From Limnoperna fortunei (lineage: Eukaryota; Mollusca; Bivalvia; Mytilida; Modiolidae), in contig OX104117.1 of NCBI GenBank assembly GCA_944474755.1, forward strand, positions 62,425,522-62,489,521: 64,000 nucleotides of DNA, read 5' to 3'. Position 1 is the first letter of the stretch; each line of letters starts with the position of its first letter. A program made the position numbers and the translations under genes. Below, in pieces: positions 33,763-50,565 of this stretch. Below the pieces are notes generated by a model. It was not told the origin of the DNA and searched no databases. It saw only the letters and a list, made by a program, of their open reading frames with translations.

Positions 33763-35970
33763 TGACAATTCCAGGTGTTGTGAATTGTGAGTACATGGAG
33801 CATTTATAGACGGAGATCAACAATTTGATGGCGGTTATCAGTTCAAGGATTAAGTGTTCATTTCAACACTGATAAAACTGTTATTTACTGAAATGACTCA
33901 GTATTAAGCCACAATTATTTAGTTATAATTATATATACTCATATAAGAATATCATGGAAAGTTTTCAACATATACAATATGGTTAACCAGCTTTTGTTGC
34001 AAGTACATGTACTTATTTTACTAATTTCAATACTTTCACTATTGTCTGTATAAAATCTTGACAAATATAAGGTCTGACGATGTTTCTAATTCCACAGAGC
34101 CCACTCGCAATAATCTATCTTAATTTGTATACCATACAAGAAAAAAATGGCTAGCAAAGAAACACTGGTTCCCACACATCTTTACCAGCTGGTTACTAGG
34201 ACAAATATCTTTGTCAACCATTTTATGGAATACAATTTCAACTTCTCAGGTGTCTTGATGAACAAACCTAATTATTTTTTAAATGCATTCATCTAAATGT
34301 TTGAATGTTTTTTTTTTTTTCATTTTACCTGTACATGAATGTGAAGTTTTAAAATTACACATTTAAGTAAAATTAATGAGATTTTTGTCATGTCTTTTTG
34401 TTTGTAATTCTCAAGTTCAATCTGTAATTTTGTAAAATTTTGAAATGTTTTTTTTTCTGTGTGTTGTCCAAGGAAACAAAAAACTGATTTTCTATTTGGC
34501 CTTTGTATCAATTACTCTGAAAAACATCAATGTTACAATCTTTTGAGATTTAAGAGCTATCTGTAGTTTTTCTCTTATTGAAAAAACCAACTCAACCTGG
34601 TTAAAACATCGTATTGTAAATGCATCCTGATTAGTTGTGAATTTTTGAAAATTGTAGCATCCTTGTAAACAAGTAAAGATGGAAGGAAGAATATGTAACC
34701 CTGATAACACAATGGCCTCAGAACAACAATGCCAAGAACTTAGGGTTATTTAATAAAATGATTCATGTCTTGACGTATGACAGCACTATTTATTATTATT
34801 CATTTGTATTCAGAGCAGTTTTGTACTTTGTAACTCATCATAGAAAACAATGTTCAAGATTTCAGTGAAAAATCTGTTATCACATCTGTATCTTGTTTAT
34901 ATCAATAAAGATAAAAATATTGCACATTCTAAATTAATTTTACCAGTTTTTTTATAACATTTTCTTTTTGTAATTTTTAACATGAAAAGCCCCCTTATAC
35001 CATTTGAAATAGCTTTTTTCCAATTTAATGTTGTATTTTACCCTTTTTCATGAATTCTTTCACAGCACATGGAATAAGTGATTTATGGAAAAGAATTATT
35101 ATGTGAATATTATCAAAATTATATACATTATATATTCAAGGATTACATTTTCATCAGTTGATTTAAGTCACATTTGTTGTGTAATTTTGGTTACTTATTA
35201 GAATGCTAGATGTCTACGGTGTACCACTATTTACAGCTTTACAGATATACTCTGTGGTGGACACTCTATAGTGATGTCCATCCGTCCATAGCTAATCGTG
35301 TCAGAGCTATAACTTTTATCTTTTAAGGTAGGCTTTTGATGTTTGGTATGTGGGTATATAATATCAAGGTGATGTGATGCATACCATGGTTGATGACCTT
35401 TAACCTTGACCTTACTGATATCTTTTTTAGCCTCCTTCCAAAGTTCAGGATTTTTCTGACAATACATCCTACCCCAATAGAAACTGGGCATCACGATATA
35501 GCTGAAAGTTGCATAAATCCCAATTCAAACAAACAAGCCAACTAAACGTTTTGAGCCAGTATAACAAATCTATATGTTCAATGTGTATGTGATTACCAGG
35601 TCCTTTGTCCACCCTTTTTGTTCTTTTTGATGTTATTATATTCAAAATTTTTTTGTTTCTAAATGTATTGTTATTACAGTTTTTTTAAGTTTTTAATATT
35701 ATTTGATAATATTGCATTTTTAACTTTAGTATTGGATTGTTTCTATTAAAACAGTGACATCTTTTTTAATAAAAAAAATTCTAATTATAGAGTTTATGTC
35801 TGTGGCCTTATTCTGTGTATTCCTATGCTGTATTTACTTTAAATCATTGACTTGGCAAACTTTCAATTACTGAGCAACAAATACCAAAGTGGCAATCAAA
35901 TCTAGCAGTCCAAAACACTAATATAAAACCATAGGACATACAACAACAAAAACAACCGAACAACACAAAG
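33763..35970. other. 3' flank of the flavin reductase-like gene
   Basis: It should contain the 3'UTR; AATAAA at 34904-34909 is a candidate signal. A SINE tail fragment (AGAAACTGGGCATCACGATA) lies at about 35480-35540. No exons are recognised. Confidence 0.4.
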
Positions 35971-36272
35971 CAAGATGAACTGTGCAAGCTTTGTTAGCCG
36001 AGTTGCAACAAAGTTGAACTCGGCTATGATTATGAAGATGGCGGGCGTCAACAATTGGTTTCCGGACCATAACTCGGAAAGTTGTGAACCGATTTTAATG
36101 AAACTTTATAAGGATATTGTTACATACCATAAGAGGAGGAACCCTATTGATTTTGGGGTAAATCCGTTCAAGGTCAAGGTCACAGCGACAGAAAAACGTT
36201 AGAAAATTTCTTGAATTAGTGGTTTCCGGACCATAAGTCAAAAAGTTCTCAACCAATTTTAAAGAAACGATT

Positions 36273-36413
36273 GGAAGGGATTACTACTTATCAACGGTTG
36301 AATTTGCAAAAATTTTGGATCATATTTATTCAAATTTTGGTATTCGCAACTGTGGAGTTCAAGAAGCATATTGGTCAGATCACAAGATTGTTTGGGCAGA
36401 TTTGCAATTATAG
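36273..36413 (+). pseudogene. Possible LINE endonuclease C-terminal fragment
   Basis: A 46-codon frame reads ILDHIYSNFGIRNCGVQEAY followed by WSDHKIVWADLQL and a stop. The DHI ... SDH pattern is that of the C-terminal strand pair of endonuclease/exonuclease/phosphatase domains used by LINEs. It is short and isolated, downstream of a dispersed repeat (about 35990-36240) with the inverted pair GCCGAGTT/AACTCGGC. Confidence 0.4.
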
Positions 36414-39184
36414 ATTATGGAATGATTTGAAAAATACAATAGTGTGAGTTTTTTTAATTATCATGTTTGTTCTTACTACACAACTGTAGATATTTATCTA
36501 GGAATCAAATAGATGTGGGTTTCAGATATATTGTATGGTTTGCTTATATTGTTTTTCTTGTTAGGACCCTGCATCAAAGATGTCACACCTTATAGTTTTC
36601 ACTTTGCCTGTCTGTGCTATTTGTCCTTCCGTCTGTCTGTCTACAAAACTCAAAAACTACATCAAGTACATATCTGAAATTTTACACTATGGTTCAATAC
36701 TGTTAGAGGATTCACATATTCATATTTTATGAAACTTTGAAAATTTGTTGATAAAGCTTACATTTTTCCTGCTGAAACCCTTCCTCACTTTGTCTCCAGT
36801 TTACATGTAATGCCTGTAATAACCAATTATGTTAAATCTTAAAATGAAGACAAGGAAAGTTTTGGTTAATAAAATACGGCTTTTGCACCCCTGTGCATAT
36901 TGATTTTTATGTTTTTATACCCCGCCACACAAAGTGGCAGGATATTATGCGCAGCTATTAAATACAATTGAAGATCAAGTTTGATTTTCAGCACAATCTA
37001 ATTTGTAGTTTTCGACTTGGGCCAATTCAAGATTTTTTGGTCAACAGTTTGTGGTTTTCAGATGATTACTTGAAAACGTGTGAATAGATTTTATTTGAAC
37101 TTTGCACAGCTATTATAAATACTATAAAATGAAGATCAGGTTGAATTTTCAGCACAATCCCATATGTAGTTTTTGAGTTGTGCCAATTTGAAATAATTTT
37201 TATAGGTTCAGGATCAAGATAAAAATTGTCTTCCGAGATGGACTGTACTCCCATGCTCAGCTATTCCTATAGGCCGATATGTAATTCAGTAAAATGTGTT
37301 CATGAATATTAAAAACAATGCAACGTGGCAGGGTATCATTTAATGTCCCATTAAATGGCATATTTTTAAAATGCTTTAAGAGGTGTGGATCGATTGAATA
37401 AAAGTGAAAATGTGTACAACCTCACCTTTTCATCTTTGTCATTTATTTTTCAGGTAAAATATACAAGAGGCTCTCAAGAACCTGTATTGGTCACCTGAAG
37501 GCAATGAAGAGGGCATGTCACTGATGGTAAAGTCCAAGAACTTCCAATTTTATACTGGAATATATGACACCATCCAATGAATCTTGCTGTTTGGTTTAAT
37601 TGATTCAATAGTTTCAGATGAGGAGCCATTTTCCCTATAGGTTTCTATGTTAAATTGATTCCTACAATTGCAGCCATTATTGATTTTCAATCAAATTAGC
37701 AAGCATAAACTTTTAACAGAACCATCCAATAAACATTCACAAACAGTATGGCTTGAATTGGCTTTGCAGTTTCAGAAAACATGGGATTCGAAAATTATTC
37801 TTATAGAGTCCTCTGTTAAAACTTTGTTATGGTAATTGTGGCCATTTTAACTGTCTTATTGGCATTACAAATTTTGTACAGGACTATCCGATAAATACTT
37901 GCCTCTAACCTTTGTTTCGCTTAGTTAACCGGTTTCATTGAAAAAGCCTTTTAAAAACTTTTCCCATAGAGTTCTGTGTTAAACTAAGTGTGTTGTGGTA
38001 GCCAATTTGAATTTCCAGTTAGCATAAAAACAAACCTTATAGAGGACCATCCAATGAAACTTGGGAAAAGTACTTTTTTGAATGGTCAACTGGTTTCAGA
38101 GAAGAAGCTTTTTAAACTTTTTCTCCATAGGGTTCTATAATTTAATTAAGTCAGGCATTGGTGGCCATTTTGAATTTTCTGTTGGCATAAAAAGCATAAA
38201 CTTTATAGAGGACCAACCAAACAATATTGCTAGTAAGGTTTGTTTCAATTTTTTAATTGGTTTCAGAGAAAGAAGCCTTTTAAAAATGTTTTCCATAGGG
38301 TTCAATCTTGAACCGAGTCCTGAAGTGGTGGGCATTTTTAATTTCCAATAGGCATACAAAAATACACAAGGACGCCATTTTTATTACCATATAAAAATCA
38401 CAACATTCTTCAGCTCAAAGGGGAAGCGAGTAAAAGGACAACAAAATTGATCTCTTAAATAAATTTCAATGTTAAATAGATTAAACAAGTATGATTTTGA
38501 CATATTTATGCATATTTTCTCTCTACTTCTTTCATAAAAAGCCTCAATTTGAAAAAGAAAGTACCATTGAGGATAAGATGAAAACAAACTGTTCAATCTT
38601 GGACACGTCCCCATATAACATGAACATTTTGTCCAACTGGCAATTAATATGGTTCCCATACTTATGTAAAATTGCATATGTTCAAAATTTTGTTGGCATA
38701 TAGTGCAATAAAAAAAAATTTTCTTTCTAAAAATTATAAACAGAATTTCACATCTATAAAGAAATTTTATTTTTTGTGCCCCTATTGTATGCATTTTCTA
38801 ATGTTTTCTAACTATTTCAATCAAACAAAGCTTTTGGTAGAGCTCAATCAGCTAAACATTTGAGAGAGCAAATACTTTTAAGAATTTAAGTTTAATCATG
38901 CAAATACATTAAAAAGTTGCAATGGTTTGCATTTCACAAAGCAAAATTATCTTAAAAAAAACCTATTTTTATACATACCCCTATAAAAGGTCATCTGAGG
39001 GCTCCAACCATATGAAGACATTAATAGAACTTAATGAGCTGAATGTTTATGCAGGCAACAGCTTTTCTCTATCTGCAAGTTTTCATTCAAAAAGGCGAAA
39101 ACAATTAAGGGGACAAAACCATTTCAAGGGGTGTTCTTACAACTTCTACTAATCAAGTCTTTTGTAAAGCTTAATAAGCTAAAC

Positions 39185-39335
39185 AGAGATTGCGTGTTCC
39201 AGCCTCATAGCGGGCAGGGTGCGTTCGACTGCGAGGATTGCCAATTTTCCTACCAAAGGTCGGGGGTTTTCTCCGTGTACGACGCCATGATATAGTTGAA
39301 AATTGGTGAAATAAACAACATTCAAACAAACAAAT
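39185..39335 (+). mobile_element. SINE copy with internal deletions
   Basis: GTTCCAGCCTCATAGCGGGC, GAGGATTGCCAATTTTCCTA, GGTCGGGGGTTTTCTCCGTG and GACGCCATGATATAGTTGAA are followed by a CAAACAAACAAA tail. It is nested in the 37466-43838 composite. Confidence 0.75.
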
Positions 39336-39627
39336 AATAGGCTAAATGTTTAAGCTAGCAACAGCTATTCTCTATCTACAATAGTTTTCAATCCATTTGG
39401 CAAAAACATAAATAAATGCCAGTTTTTTACCTTTAAGGAGCCAAAACCCTTATAAGGGGCCATAAGCAAAATAACACTTCTTTACATTTTAAGGGGAAAA
39501 GGGGTCATCTGACCGCTATTATCCAATGGATATTTTTGAAAATTTTAATGAGCTGAACATGTAAGCAAGCAACAACTTTCTTCTATCGGCAATAGTTTTT
39601 ATACAAAAAGCAAAAAACATAATTTTT

Positions 39628-40190
<563 letters not shown>

Positions 40191-42347
40191 AATGCTTTTT
40201 ACGTGATGCTCATGGCGTAGTTTTTTTCATTACTGATGCAGAATCGGATATTTTTCCGTGTCCACAGTTGTTGAACTTAAACAAGGTGTAAAACCTTTAA
40301 AAGGGGTTATCAGAATACTACGATCCAAATAGAGACCTTAACATTTAAGCAAGCAACAGCTTTTTTTCTTTCTGCAATAGTTTTCATTCAATAATAAAAA
40401 AAATCGTTTTTTGACCTTTAGAGGAGCAAAACCCGTAAAAGGTGTCACCTGACAACTACTGTCCAATGGATACTTTTGTAGATCTTCTTAAGCTGAATAT
40501 TTCAGCAAGCAACAGCTTTTCTCTATCTGCAAAAGTTTTCATTCAAAAAGGCAAACACATTAAAAACATGATTTTTGACTTTTAAGGGGTATAACCCCTG
40601 AAAGGGGTAAAATGACAACTTCGACCTAATGAGATTTTTGTAGAACTTTTGATTCTGAAGAGCCCAAGATCCATCAGATTTTTCCTTTCTGTTATAGTTT
40701 TTGAGTAATAAGCCATTTGAAGTGATTAACTATGTTCTATTTTTTAGTAACAGCAGCTGTTTTTATTGGATCCATTTAAAATGAGGATTGTTTTTGCCAA
40801 CATGCCATATATCATTCTTGCAAAGTTCAAGTGAGAGATGAGCTAATAAAAAACTAAGCAGCATGCACACGTTAAGTCTTCCTATTCAAGGTACTTTTCA
40901 AGTTTAAATTCTTTCTTATTGAAGAACAAAGAAATTTTTAATAACTTCCCTGCTTTTAATCTTTTTTTTTCAAGAAAAAAATATTACATTTAAGGCCACA
41001 CAGAATTAATTTCTTGTTCGTCGGACTTTAACTTTGAAAATAAGGAGCGAGCGAGCGAAATTAAAAAAATTTTTTTTTTTTGAAATTCTGATTTTGTGGA
41101 GAAAATAATTTTTTTTAAGGCGAGCGACATGTTTTTAGTTTTTTAAAAAGATTTGTTCCAGGTTTTAATGGTTAAACTGATGCGAGCGAGCGATTTTTTT
41201 CAATTTTGAAGAAAATAACTGAAATTAAAAACCATGTATTTGATATTAAGCAAGTGCTTGTTCTCAGTGTTTTATGACTTAATTGATTAGTAAATTATAT
41301 AGCAGAAAAGAACTTCTAAAAAGATGCTGCCTTGGCTTTCTATCAATAGGTTCAGACAGCCCATACCACTATTCAGTTATGTCTCCAAATCTTTTTGGCA
41401 AGACATAATTTCAAGATTGATTAAAAAAGGAAAAATAAAAGACTACCTGTCTAACTATTATTCCATCATTTTCCCTGCCCAAAAGCTTGGGATTGTCCTT
41501 AATTTTGATTCTCATAATGTTGTCATAACTAAGGTTAGAAACATTGGCGTGCGTTGAAGGCTTCCCTTGTATGCATGTAAATGGGTCGATAAAGGTGTCG
41601 TCCATTCGAATTCTAATGCTGTATTTGGTAGCAGTACTTTAAACTGGGTAGCAACTGCTGCCACAACCACACTCTTGTTTTTTGTCATTGTTTTCTACAT
41701 TTTACTTTCGGTTTTGATTTTATAGGGGACGACTGAAACAGTATTTTAACTTTCTAAGTTCTGACTGAATCTCCAGCTATCGGAGCAGTTGGATGAATTC
41801 GTAGAACGCGGAGAAGATTATTTTTTTTAAAGACAACTTCTGTTTCTGGACGCGGGTGGGTTTCTGATTAATGCGGGTGGAAGAAATTTAGTTTTTTTTC
41901 TTTCTGAAATAATTTTACGTGCGGGCGATCCGAAGAACAAACAATTAATTTGGCGTGGCCTAAACATATATTGATAAAATAAGGTAAATGTTAAGTGCAC
42001 ATCTGTGTTACCTCATAATGTCATTTTAAATAATCTCTTTTCAATGCTTTAGCAAGTTGTACATAGGAAAAAATGAGTGAACACAACTACTATAGATAAT
42101 AGGGATCTCTGCGAGTTGACCATGCTACATAGGAAGCAGTACTGCCTTGGTGGCCATCTTGCCAAAACAATCCTATACAGCCATTCAAAAAAAAATTGCA
42201 AAGGGTTAAATGGTAATGCTCATCAAGTTCGATTCAGAGAAAAGGACCCGTAAAGCATGTTTGCATAGCCTGTGTTTTCTGAGAAGGCTTTTTAAACAGA
42301 ACAATTACTACAAGGTTTTATCTTGAACTAAGTACTTCCTTTGTGGC

Positions 42348-43000
42348 GATTTTATTATGTAGAGGACCATCCAAAAAACAGCTATTCAAAATTTGCCGCA
42401 GTGATTTAATAGCATCAGATAAGACCAGACATTTTTTCCACCAGGTTTTTTGTTAAAGTAATGCTTGTAGTCTCGATCATCCAGACGCTTAATTACATTT
42501 GTGCGTCTGGATTCATTTCTATATTGAACTCGTTACCATTACGCCCAAAACTGGGCGTAATTTTTGATTGGATGATATTTTTATTATCTAAAAAATTACT
42601 TCCGTTCATATCAAGAAGTGTATAAAAAATTGTGCCAAAGTTGACATTTGAATATTTTTATAAAATATAACTTTATCAATTAATTAAACAAATATTATTG
42701 TTGTGCACAATCAAGAGTGAATCTGAATGTGACGTCATATTATAAGTATGCATGGTTTTCCTGGTTTAAAAATAGGGCCCTAAAAATTGAATCATTGTTT
42801 TGTCTCCACCTATTGGTAGCGAAATTACAACAAGGTGATCCCAGACACTATTATATATGCGTCTGGGTGATCGAGACTAGATTTTATTATGTAGAGGACC
42901 ATCCAAAAAACAGCTATTCAAAATTTGCCGCAGTGATTTAATAGCATCAGATAAGACCAGACATTTTTTCCACCAGGTTTTTTGTTAAAGTAATGCTTGT
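42348..43000. mobile_element. 411-bp hairpin-ended TIR element flanked by perfect 121-bp direct repeats
   Basis: 42348-42468 and 42880-43000 are identical over 121 bp by direct reading. Between them lies 42469-42879 with termini AGTCTCGATCATCCAGACGC and, inverted, TAGTCTCGATCACCCAGACG. Each end can also fold on itself (CCAGACGC...GCGTCTGG at the left, CCCAGACA...GCGTCTGGG at the right). TACGCCCAAAACTGGGCGTA is an internal palindrome. TGACGTCA (a CRE) occurs at about 42729. It has no coding capacity. Confidence 0.85.
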
Positions 43001-44241
43001 TGTAGCAGCCATTTTGTATTTCTAAGTTGATTAATATGAGTTCAATGGTATGGAAAAAAGCATTTTGCAACTTGTCTTAAATTTGTGCTGCACTCCTGAC
43101 AGGGTAGTTCTTTTTTCAAAAACAATATTTTTACACTTTTTTAAACGCAACACTTTCTTTTAATAGATTTGACAATTTGGTGACCTTTCAAAAAATTACA
43201 TTTTTTTTAAGTTTCACAAAAAAGCATTGCACTCCTGATGCTTTTGGCACAACTTTTTTGTTTTCCGAGATATCTTAGAGATTTTTTTTTTGCAGATATG
43301 TTGCCCACAACTAGACAAATTTTCAACTATTAAGAAAAAATATATCTATAAATTTGACAAAATTAGAGGACCAAGACCAGTGTTTTTTTTATTGCTGATC
43401 ATTTTTGCCATTTACAGTTTCACCCTATCTCGTATAGTTTTCAGGTTATATTGTAAATACCAAAAATTGTCAAAAAAGGGCAATAACTCCTACAAGACGC
43501 CAATACACAACTTCGCCCTAATAGCAACTATTGTAGACCTTAATGTGCTGATCAATTTGAAGTAACGGTTTTCTCTATAGCTATTATAGTTTTTTAGATA
43601 ATGATCAAAGACCTGCGATGACCCCCCATGTTCAATTTTTAGTAACAGCGGCCATATTTGTCTGTTGATCAACACCCTGGGTACAAACTTGAAACTAGGA
43701 ACACTAAGGATGATTGTGGCCAAGTTTGAAAAAAATTGGCCCAGTGGTTTCAGAGGAGAAGATTTTTGAAAAAGTTGACGACGGACGCCTAGTGATAGCA
43801 AAAGCTCACATGGGCCTTCGGTCCAGGTGAGCTAAAAAATGGATGGGATGGGACATATGAAATACAATTTTCACTGCCGCTGGAAAAGTTTGGAGTGTTT
43901 AGTAGTGCCGTGGAATTTATCCTTTTGTAGTGGCATTAATTTGTGGTCGGGCAGTTTTTCATAAAGTTCGCAAAACTTGAGATCAGTTCCAAGTTGTACG
44001 ACTTTTTGTCAGACAGGGGCCAGCAAACCAAAGACTTTTAATGGATCACCCGAGATTATTCATTTTTTCGAACCTGCAGTCTCCTCAGACATTTTTGAAT
44101 TGAACACTAGACTTGGTTTCTTCCATTTATAGGTTTCTAATTGTTCCCAGTTCATGGGTCCGGTCAACAAAAAAATCTTGATTGATCTTGTTCTCATTCA
44201 TAGGACCTTCAAGAAATCACAAATTTAATATAGTCTATTAT

Positions 44242-44247
44242 TTTATT
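44242..44247 (-). terminator. RPS9 polyadenylation signal
   Basis: TTTATT on the plus strand is AATAAA on the minus strand, 11 bp after the RPS9 stop codon. A very short 3'UTR is usual for ribosomal-protein genes. Confidence 0.6.
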
Positions 44248-44257
44248 TAGACACTGT

Positions 44258-48529
<4,272 letters not shown>

Positions 48530-48535
48530 TTAGTC

Positions 48536-48920
48536 CTAGAGAAGAAAAAATATCCTCGTTATATGTTGTATGCAACTTCCACAATACAACAACTCCTTTC
48601 TTATTAGGGTGCTTCAACTTCCTACCACAAAAAACTAATATTTCATTTAAGAATTAGATTAAGGCAACATCGCAGTTAAAAACATCCATGCAAATAAATT
48701 TTTTTTATCTATCTTTTTTTCTGTAATCACCTCAACGAATTTGTAGGTCAATAATAAAAAAAAAAAAATATATTCAACCTTATTACATTCCCCTTATTTA
48801 ACGGCTGTGCTCATGTAGATTTTAATGTAAAAGAAAATGTACTAATGGTATTGAAGAAAAAAAAATTCAGTTGTAAAAATATGGATAAATTAAAAGAACC
48901 CATGTCAAAATGTTGAAAAA
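48536..48920 (-). promoter_or_regulatory. RPS9: RPS9 upstream region (5'UTR intron and possible noncoding exon)
   Basis: The minus-strand AG at 48537-48536 is the acceptor of a 5'UTR intron. The noncoding first exon and promoter should lie at higher coordinates, but no pyrimidine-tract (TOP) start was identified with confidence. A pearl-like element begins at 48921. Confidence 0.35.
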
Positions 48921-49878
48921 CAAGTGTGGACACAGAAAAACGTCTCGCCTGCATTCCGCATCAGCAACGAAAATAAATTTCGTCATAAGCATTACTTAAA
49001 TAGCATTAAATATCAGCAGCGGCCTGTATACAAAATATTGTCACCATACCCTGCATAGTTACAGGGGAACAGCCATAACCCAAAAACTTTAACGTAGTCA
49101 CTGGACCATGAAATTGATGTCAAGGTCAGGTGGAACCTACCAGACAGTCATGTACTATTAATCAGCAACCTATATACCAAATATTGTCATCCTACCATGC
49201 GTAGTTACAGAGGAACTATCGTAACCCAAAAACTTTAACGCAGTCGCTGGACCGTGAAATTGAGGTCAAGGTCAGGTGACACCTACCAGACAGTCATGTA
49301 CTAGTCATCAGCAACCTATACACCTAATATTGTCATCCTACCATGCATAGTTACAGAGGAACTGTCGTAACCCCAAAACTTTAACGTAGTCGCTGGACTG
49401 TGAAATTGAGGTCAAGGTCAGGTGACACCTACCAGACAGTCATGTACTAGTCATCAGCAACCTATACACCAAATATTGTCATCCTACCATGTGTAGTTAC
49501 AGAGGAACTGTCGTAACCCAAAAACTTTAACGTAGTCGCTGGACCGTGAAATTGAGGTCAAGGTCAGGTGACACCTACCAGACAGTCATGTACTAGTCAT
49601 CAGCAACCTATACACCAAATATTGTCATTCTACCATGCATAGTTACAGAGGAACTGTCGTAACCCAAAAACTTTAACGTAGTCACTGGACCGTGAAATTG
49701 AGGTCAAGGTCAGGTGACTGACTGGCAAGTACTCATCATAAGCTACCTCTGTACCAAATTTGATGGACCTAGGGCTTGGGCTTACAAAGATATGAAGCAA
49801 GATGTCAAGTGTTTACGCCGCCGCCGCCGGATTCCCATACATATGTCTCGCCTCCAGCGACGAAAGGCGAGACAAAAA
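48921..49878 (+). mobile_element. Pearl-like (Helentron-type) element, five 146-bp units
   Basis: The left end is CAAGTGTGGACACAG then CGTCTCGCCTGC. Five tandem units start at 49019, 49165, 49311, 49457 and 49603, exactly 146 bp apart (each has ACTTTAACG and TGAGGTCAAGGTCAGGTG). The right end is GACTGACTGGCAAGTACTCA, a (GCC)n run, and GTCTCGCCTCCAGCGAC...GGCGAGACAAAAA. The layout (left flank, repeats, short right flank) matches bivalve pearl elements, which resemble non-autonomous Helitrons. No protein is encoded. Confidence 0.85.
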
Positions 49879-50565
49879 TCACATTTTCAATAAAGCAGAA
49901 TCAGTCGGCGTAGTTGTTTTTTTTTAAATCTTGTAAAAGATTGATTGATTGGATGTCTGCTTTATGTCTAGCAAGCAGTATTTCAGCTATATTCAGGACG
50001 GGAACAAGTTAACAAACAATAAATCAATGGAAAATGGGGATGGGTCACAGGGAATACAATTTTGACTGCCACTGGAAAAGTATGGAGTTTTGGGCTGAGG
50101 TGGAAAATTTAGCCTTTTGTAGCGGGTACAATGAGCATACTCTTTTTCAAAAATCTACAAAAGGGCTCTTTATCGTGCAAGGAGCGTGGCACTCTCCAAA
50201 CACCGTTATCCACTACGGTCCGCGGTCAGGCTTTCCGTATTATGACCTGACACCCCCCCAACAAGAGGGTCTCCGTGGGTCGAGCACTGGGAACCCTCCC
50301 AGTATGGTCCCAGGCTTGTAAAAGAGATTTACTCTTCATGTAACTTCAAGGCTTGTTGGAGTAATTGATATCTAACATTTTTCCAAGATGCATAAAATTA
50401 TTAGAAAGTTCAAAACTATACACATTTGGCAAACTGCTACGAAAAGCAAGCAAAATAAACGACATTAGTCAAACTTACAGAAATAAAAAATTTATAAATC
50501 ACGATTCAAAACCACCTTGCTAAAACCATTACAAACGGGACAAGGATAGACTAAATCACACTGGT

